Below the pieces are notes generated by a model that searched no databases, had not been told where the DNA came from, and saw only the letters and a program-made list of their open reading frames with translations. Below, piece after piece: positions 6,337-9,369 of a stretch of DNA of 9,369 nt. The position numbers were made by a program, and so were the translations under genes. This DNA comes from an uncultured Oscillospiraceae bacterium (GTDB lineage Bacteria > Bacillota > Clostridia > Oscillospirales > Oscillospiraceae), in contig CAPGBJ010000027.1 of NCBI GenBank assembly GCA_948616425.1, forward strand, positions 1 to 9,369. Reading direction: 5' to 3'. Each line of letters begins with the position of its first letter. Within the stretch, counting starts at the first letter, position 1.

Positions 6337-7269
6337 TTACCGTCCCCCGGCGGCGTACTGGCCCATGTGGACGTCCAGCACCGGCCGGCCCGGGTTGATC
6401 ATCGCGTCCTCAAAGCGGCATTTCCACTGGAGGTTTTGGTCCACCATTCCGTCCGTCACGCCGTCCACCGTGTCCCCGTCCTTGATGGGCCGGCTGTTTT
6501 CCAGGATGTAGGAGGAGATGGCGTAGGCATGACGAACCACCCAGTTGGGGTCCATGTCGTGGAAGTGGTACTGCAAGTCCTCAATGTACAGCAGGCTCAT
6601 CCCCAGGGTGTCCACCACATAGTCATTGGAGCCCTGGATGTTGAAGAAGCGAGCGTTGACGACATAGTGGATGTACCGGTCCAGGCCGGTATAGGATTTC
6701 TCCCGGACAGTATCCGCCAGGATCAGCTTGCCTGAGTTGAGGGAGTACACCGCCTCACAGGTGGGGAAGAGCTCCAACAGAGCTTCCAGGTAGTCCATAT
6801 CGAAGTTGGCCCGCTCCAGGGGGTCCAAGGCCCCGGTGAGTATGTCGTTGGCAAAGACGCAGTATTTGCACTCGGACAGAATGCGGTCCCGGTCCTCCTG
6901 GCAGTCCCACATCTGGCTGCGCCTCATCTCGTCAATCTTCTCCGGATAAAAGGTGTCGCAGGGCATGATGGATACTTGCACCGGACCCTGTCCGTTGCTG
7001 AACTTGGCGATGTGATCCATAGCGGCGAAGAGGGCGATGTCCGTCATGGTGTCAGCCATTTTGTCGGTGGGCCGAGCCGCCTCCACCCGGCCAATGTGGC
7101 GTTCCAGCACTTCAGTCATCCGTTCGGTGCTGGGCATCTCGCACTTGTCCTTCATCAGCAGCTGAACCATAAACACCCCGCCAGGGCGGATGGTGGGGTC
7201 CATCTCGTCCAAAGGTGATTTTTTCTCCTCCGGAGCCCGATCCGGTTTTTTCTTTTTGAATAATCCCAT
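6337..7269 (-). CDS. DUF4261 domain-containing protein
   Basis: Protein of unknown function, 310 aa, soluble, no signal peptide or membrane helix. It starts with a short basic patch (MGLFKKKKPDR) and an acidic, charged linker to about residue 25. The body then has segments I associate with DUF4261-type proteins of gut Firmicutes: FMVQLLMKDKCEMPS (33-47), IMPCDTFYPEKIDEMRRSQMWDC (101-123), ARFFNIQGS..YVVDTLGMS (206-225) and LQYHFHDMDPNWVVRHAYA (232-250). The family name is from memory and should be confirmed by a profile search. It ends QYAAGGR. The ATG at 7269 has a full AAGGAGG site 7 nt upstream, and a perfect-consensus promoter lies just ahead, so strong expression is expected. Monocistronic: its 3' end faces the DUF3298-like gene across 42 bp with no clear terminator. 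Confidence 0.85.
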   Translation of the reverse strand: MGLFKKKKPDRAPEEKKSPLDEMDPTIRPGGVFMVQLLMKDKCEMPSTERMTEVLERHIGRVEAARPTDKMADTMTDIALFAAMDHIAKFSNGQGPVQVSIMPCDTFYPEKIDEMRRSQMWDCQEDRDRILSECKYCVFANDILTGALDPLERANFDMDYLEALLELFPTCEAVYSLNSGKLILADTVREKSYTGLDRYIHYVVNARFFNIQGSNDYVVDTLGMSLLYIEDLQYHFHDMDPNWVVRHAYAISSYILENSRPIKDGDTVDGVTDGMVDQNLQWKCRFEDAMINPGRPVLDVHMGQYAAGGR

Positions 7270-7298
7270 GGGAATTCCTCCTTGTGTGAGATAGAGAA

Positions 7299-7328
7299 AT
7301 TATAGCACTCTAAAAGAGGGGCTGTCAA
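7299..7328 (-). promoter_or_regulatory. Perfect-consensus promoter of the DUF4261 gene
   Basis: On the minus strand TTGACA (7323-7328) and TATAAT (7299-7304) match the housekeeping consensus at 12 of 12 positions, with an 18-bp spacer and a TGC extended -10 directly before TATAAT. The spacer contains CTCT-TTT-AGAG, a small inverted repeat that could be chance or an operator. Transcription should begin near 7292, leaving a 5' leader of only about 22 nt with the AAGGAGG site. Confidence 0.88.
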
Positions 7329-7344
7329 TGTGGGACTATTCTCT

Positions 7345-7680
7345 GTCTGTGCCGCCGAGCCCGGTGCCGCACCGATGGTAACCCTGGTGTGACCACTGAT
7401 ATCCCCATGAATGGGGGATTGTGTGCATAGAAACATACAACTTTTTGTTCCAGCCAGACAGGAGTAGGGAGACGATATGTGAGTTTTGTATTATATGGCT
7501 GTCCACCCTGACGACCCTGCCCCGGAGGGGGAACGATTGCTGACAGAGGGATGGAAAGGATGATGGAACCGTTTTCCCAGCTGAGTCCAGCAGCCCGGCC
7601 GGCATATTCCGTGAGATAGTTGGAAGAAGCTGAGCCACTTGCGGCACAGATGGGCCGGTTTGGGAAGGGCTTCTAAAAAG
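7345..7680. other. Gene-free interval between the DUF4261 promoter and the pckA terminator
   Basis: No convincing coding region lies here on either strand; open frames crossing it have no family-like protein and run into the antisense of pckA. Visible structure: a short hairpin CCCCAT-GA-ATGGGG (7403-7416), a CCCC-GGA-GGGG hairpin (about 7520-7530), a minus-strand TATAAT at 7490-7495 without a matching -35, and on the plus strand GCTGAGCCACTT (7629-7640) followed by GGGAAGGGCTTC (7662-7673), which loosely resembles part of a cobalamin riboswitch. None of these is enough to call an RNA gene. Confidence 0.6.
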
Positions 7681-7711
7681 AAGAACAGGACGCTTAAAGC
7701 GTCCTGTTCTT
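7681..7711 (-). terminator. Intrinsic terminator of pckA
   Basis: A perfect 14-bp stem (7681-7694 with 7698-7711) with a 3-nt loop starts 13 bp after the pckA stop. On the minus strand the descending arm continues into TTCTTCTTTTTAG, a good U-rich tail. This fits a gene that is strongly transcribed. Confidence 0.93.
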
Positions 7712-7724
7712 GTGTGTCGGAGGA

Positions 7725-9332
<1,608 letters not shown>

Positions 9333-9369
9333 AGATAAGTTCCTCCTTATAAAAATGGTGAAAATGGTC

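Noticed and set aside
7558..7577. T-box-like GATGGAACCG motif on the plus strand
   Set aside because: Only a partial match to the TGGnACCGCG antiterminator; no specifier stem, no terminator of the right kind and no downstream tRNA-synthetase or amino-acid gene.

Overview
The window looks like chromosomal DNA of an anaerobic, GC-rich gut-type Clostridium relative (Oscillospiraceae-like, for example the Flavonifractor/Oscillibacter neighbourhood). This rests on an oxygen-sensitive [FeFe]-hydrogenase, Firmicutes families (YerC, YqeM, Hsp33), strong AAGGAGG ribosome binding sites and GC-rich codon use. The taxon is an inference; no rRNA or other marker is present.

Layout. (1) 1-3296, plus strand: the 3' end of an operon for a multimeric NAD(P)-linked [FeFe]-hydrogenase. 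It holds the flavin subunit HydB (5' end cut by the window edge) and the complete catalytic subunit HydA. The HydC/NuoE-like subunit is expected just upstream, outside the window. (2) 3297-3538: a hairpin-rich convergent gap with terminators and a nested inverted repeat. (3) 5466-3539, minus strand: a tight three-gene operon of a YerC/TrpR-like regulator, a YqeM-like SAM methyltransferase and the redox chaperone Hsp33, with a recognisable promoter upstream. (4) 5632-6294, plus strand: a small DUF3298/RsiV-like protein with no visible membrane anchor. (5) 7269-6337, minus strand: a DUF4261-type protein behind a perfect-consensus promoter. (6) 7345-7680: about 335 bp with no gene. (7) 9332-7725, minus strand: ATP-dependent phosphoenolpyruvate carboxykinase (pckA) with an excellent terminator and the codon bias of a highly expressed gene.

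Functional picture. The hydrogenase would balance electrons by making or using H2, probably by coupling ferredoxin and NAD(P)H. PEP carboxykinase sits at the PEP/oxaloacetate node and is typical of fermenters that fix CO2 into C4 acids or make ATP from PEP. Both fit a strictly fermentative anaerobe. Hsp33 protects proteins during oxidative unfolding. No mobile element, CRISPR array, tRNA or rRNA is visible.

I do not see a clearly new multi-gene system. The most informative signal is in HydB: the two residues expected to read the adenosine ribose and adenine of NADH are replaced by Gly and Arg, which suggests NADP(H) use. Secondary points are the perfect promoter on the DUF4261 gene, the soluble RsiV-like protein, the nested repeat after hslO, and the empty region before pckA.
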